Source: Nitrospina sp.
GTDB lineage: Bacteria > Nitrospinota > Nitrospinia > Nitrospinales > VA-1
Assembly (NCBI GenBank): GCA_003545625.1
Contig: DODH01000143.1
Location: 1-14,496 of the forward strand
DNA: 14,496 nucleotides
Direction: 5' to 3'
The stretch's first letter is position 1; every line of letters starts with the position of its first letter. The notes under the pieces are model-generated. The model ran no database searches. It had not been told where the DNA came from and saw only the letters and a list, made by a program, of their open reading frames with translations. The position numbers were made by a program, and so were the translations under genes. Positions 14,217 through 14,496 of this stretch are shown here, in pieces.

Positions 14217-14496
14217 TGTACCAGTTCCTTGTAATACTCGTTAACCAGGCGTTCGTAATTTTTTGGAGTTTGTTTCTTCATGGCGTCCAGGATTTCTTCA
14301 CGGAAAGCGCGGGGAACTTTGTATTGGTCTTCAGATGGAAGAAGCACCCGTTCTTTTTGCATGCGGGGGGAGCCTCCGCGCCTGGGGTCCCTCCGGTTTC
14401 CCGTTCCCAGCCTGAGCGGGGTTTCTTTGTTACCCCGGTCAGACATTTGGGTGCCAGAGTTTTTGATTTCGTTTAAAAGCCTCCGGGCTTCCTGAA
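14213..14496 (-). CDS. C-terminus of a larger protein from the MoxR operon (cut by window edge)
   Basis: The frame is open from the right edge to a TGA at 14213-14215, giving about 94 residues. An internal ATG at 14446 has no ribosome binding site, and the residues before it (QEARRLLNEIKNSG) read naturally as a charged helix, so I take this as the end of a longer gene rather than a 77-aa protein. The tail YKVPRAFREEILDAMKKQTPKNYERLVNEYYKELVQ is a pattern I recall from the C-termini of large DUF4175-like or membrane-anchored coiled-coil proteins encoded in MoxR/VWA operons; I hold this match with moderate confidence. The middle is basic and Gly/Arg-rich (NRRDPRRGGSPR) and probably disordered. 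Its stop overlaps the metalloprotease start by 4 nt. Confidence 0.7.
   Translation of the reverse strand, partial: QEARRLLNEIKNSGTQMSDRGNKETPLRLGTGNRRDPRRGGSPRMQKERVLLPSEDQYKVPRAFREEILDAMKKQTPKNYERLVNEYYKELVQ

Noticed and set aside
14213..14446. Independent 77-aa gene starting at the ATG at 14446
   Set aside because: The frame stays open to the window edge with coherent helical sequence and the ATG has no ribosome binding site, so it is treated as the end of a longer gene.

Overview
The window reads like the chromosome of a flagellated, Gram-negative-type bacterium with ferredoxin-dependent carbon metabolism. It carries a four-gene 2-oxoacid:ferredoxin oxidoreductase operon and sucCD for succinyl-CoA synthetase, a combination typical of organisms running a reductive TCA cycle (Nitrospinota, Nitrospirota and Aquificota are examples). 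A Nitrospinota-like bacterium is my best guess, but this is inference from gene content; no marker gene settles it. I see no phage, IS, CRISPR, rRNA or tRNA signal.

Layout from left to right. Positions 1-102 (minus) hold the first 34 codons of a radical SAM protein cut by the window edge. It lies 11 nt downstream of a small secreted protein (114-602, minus). ndk (728-1141, minus) follows. A 15-bp perfect hairpin with a U-tract (1179-1214) separates ndk from the oxidoreductase operon. That operon is transcribed leftward as alpha (3243-4475), beta (2237-3130), gamma (1514-2224) and a two-cluster ferredoxin subunit (1230-1493), from a near-perfect sigma-70 promoter at 4625-4653. Next come an unrecognised 107-aa gene (4708-5031, minus) and, divergently, an unrecognised 94-aa gene (5152-5436) and a DUF1841-like gene (5506-5943), both plus. 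After a repeat-rich convergent gap comes sucD-sucC (6167-8193, minus, 4-nt overlap). A 358-nt gene-free stretch leads to fliS and fliD (8552-10611, minus), preceded by a sigma-28-type flagellar promoter (10672-10699) whose two boxes both match consensus. A DEDDy-type 3'-5' exonuclease with an N-terminal sliding-clamp-binding-like motif lies on plus (10869-11486). The right end is a leftward operon of three genes. It begins with the C-terminus of a protein cut by the right edge, followed by a secreted TPR/gluzincin (peptidase MA-like) protein, with a MoxR AAA+ ATPase last.

How the genes work together. The oxidoreductase (PorAB-like, pyruvate more likely than 2-oxoglutarate) and SucCD supply or use acyl-CoA and reduced ferredoxin in central carbon metabolism, and Ndk balances nucleoside triphosphates. 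FliD and FliS are the filament cap and flagellin chaperone, under their own flagellar sigma factor although surrounded by metabolic genes. The MoxR operon resembles MoxR/VWA-type chaperone operons, here including a predicted cell-envelope metalloprotease. No clearly new system is proven. The observations most worth following are the MoxR/gluzincin operon, the clamp-motif exonuclease and the small secreted protein next to a radical SAM enzyme.
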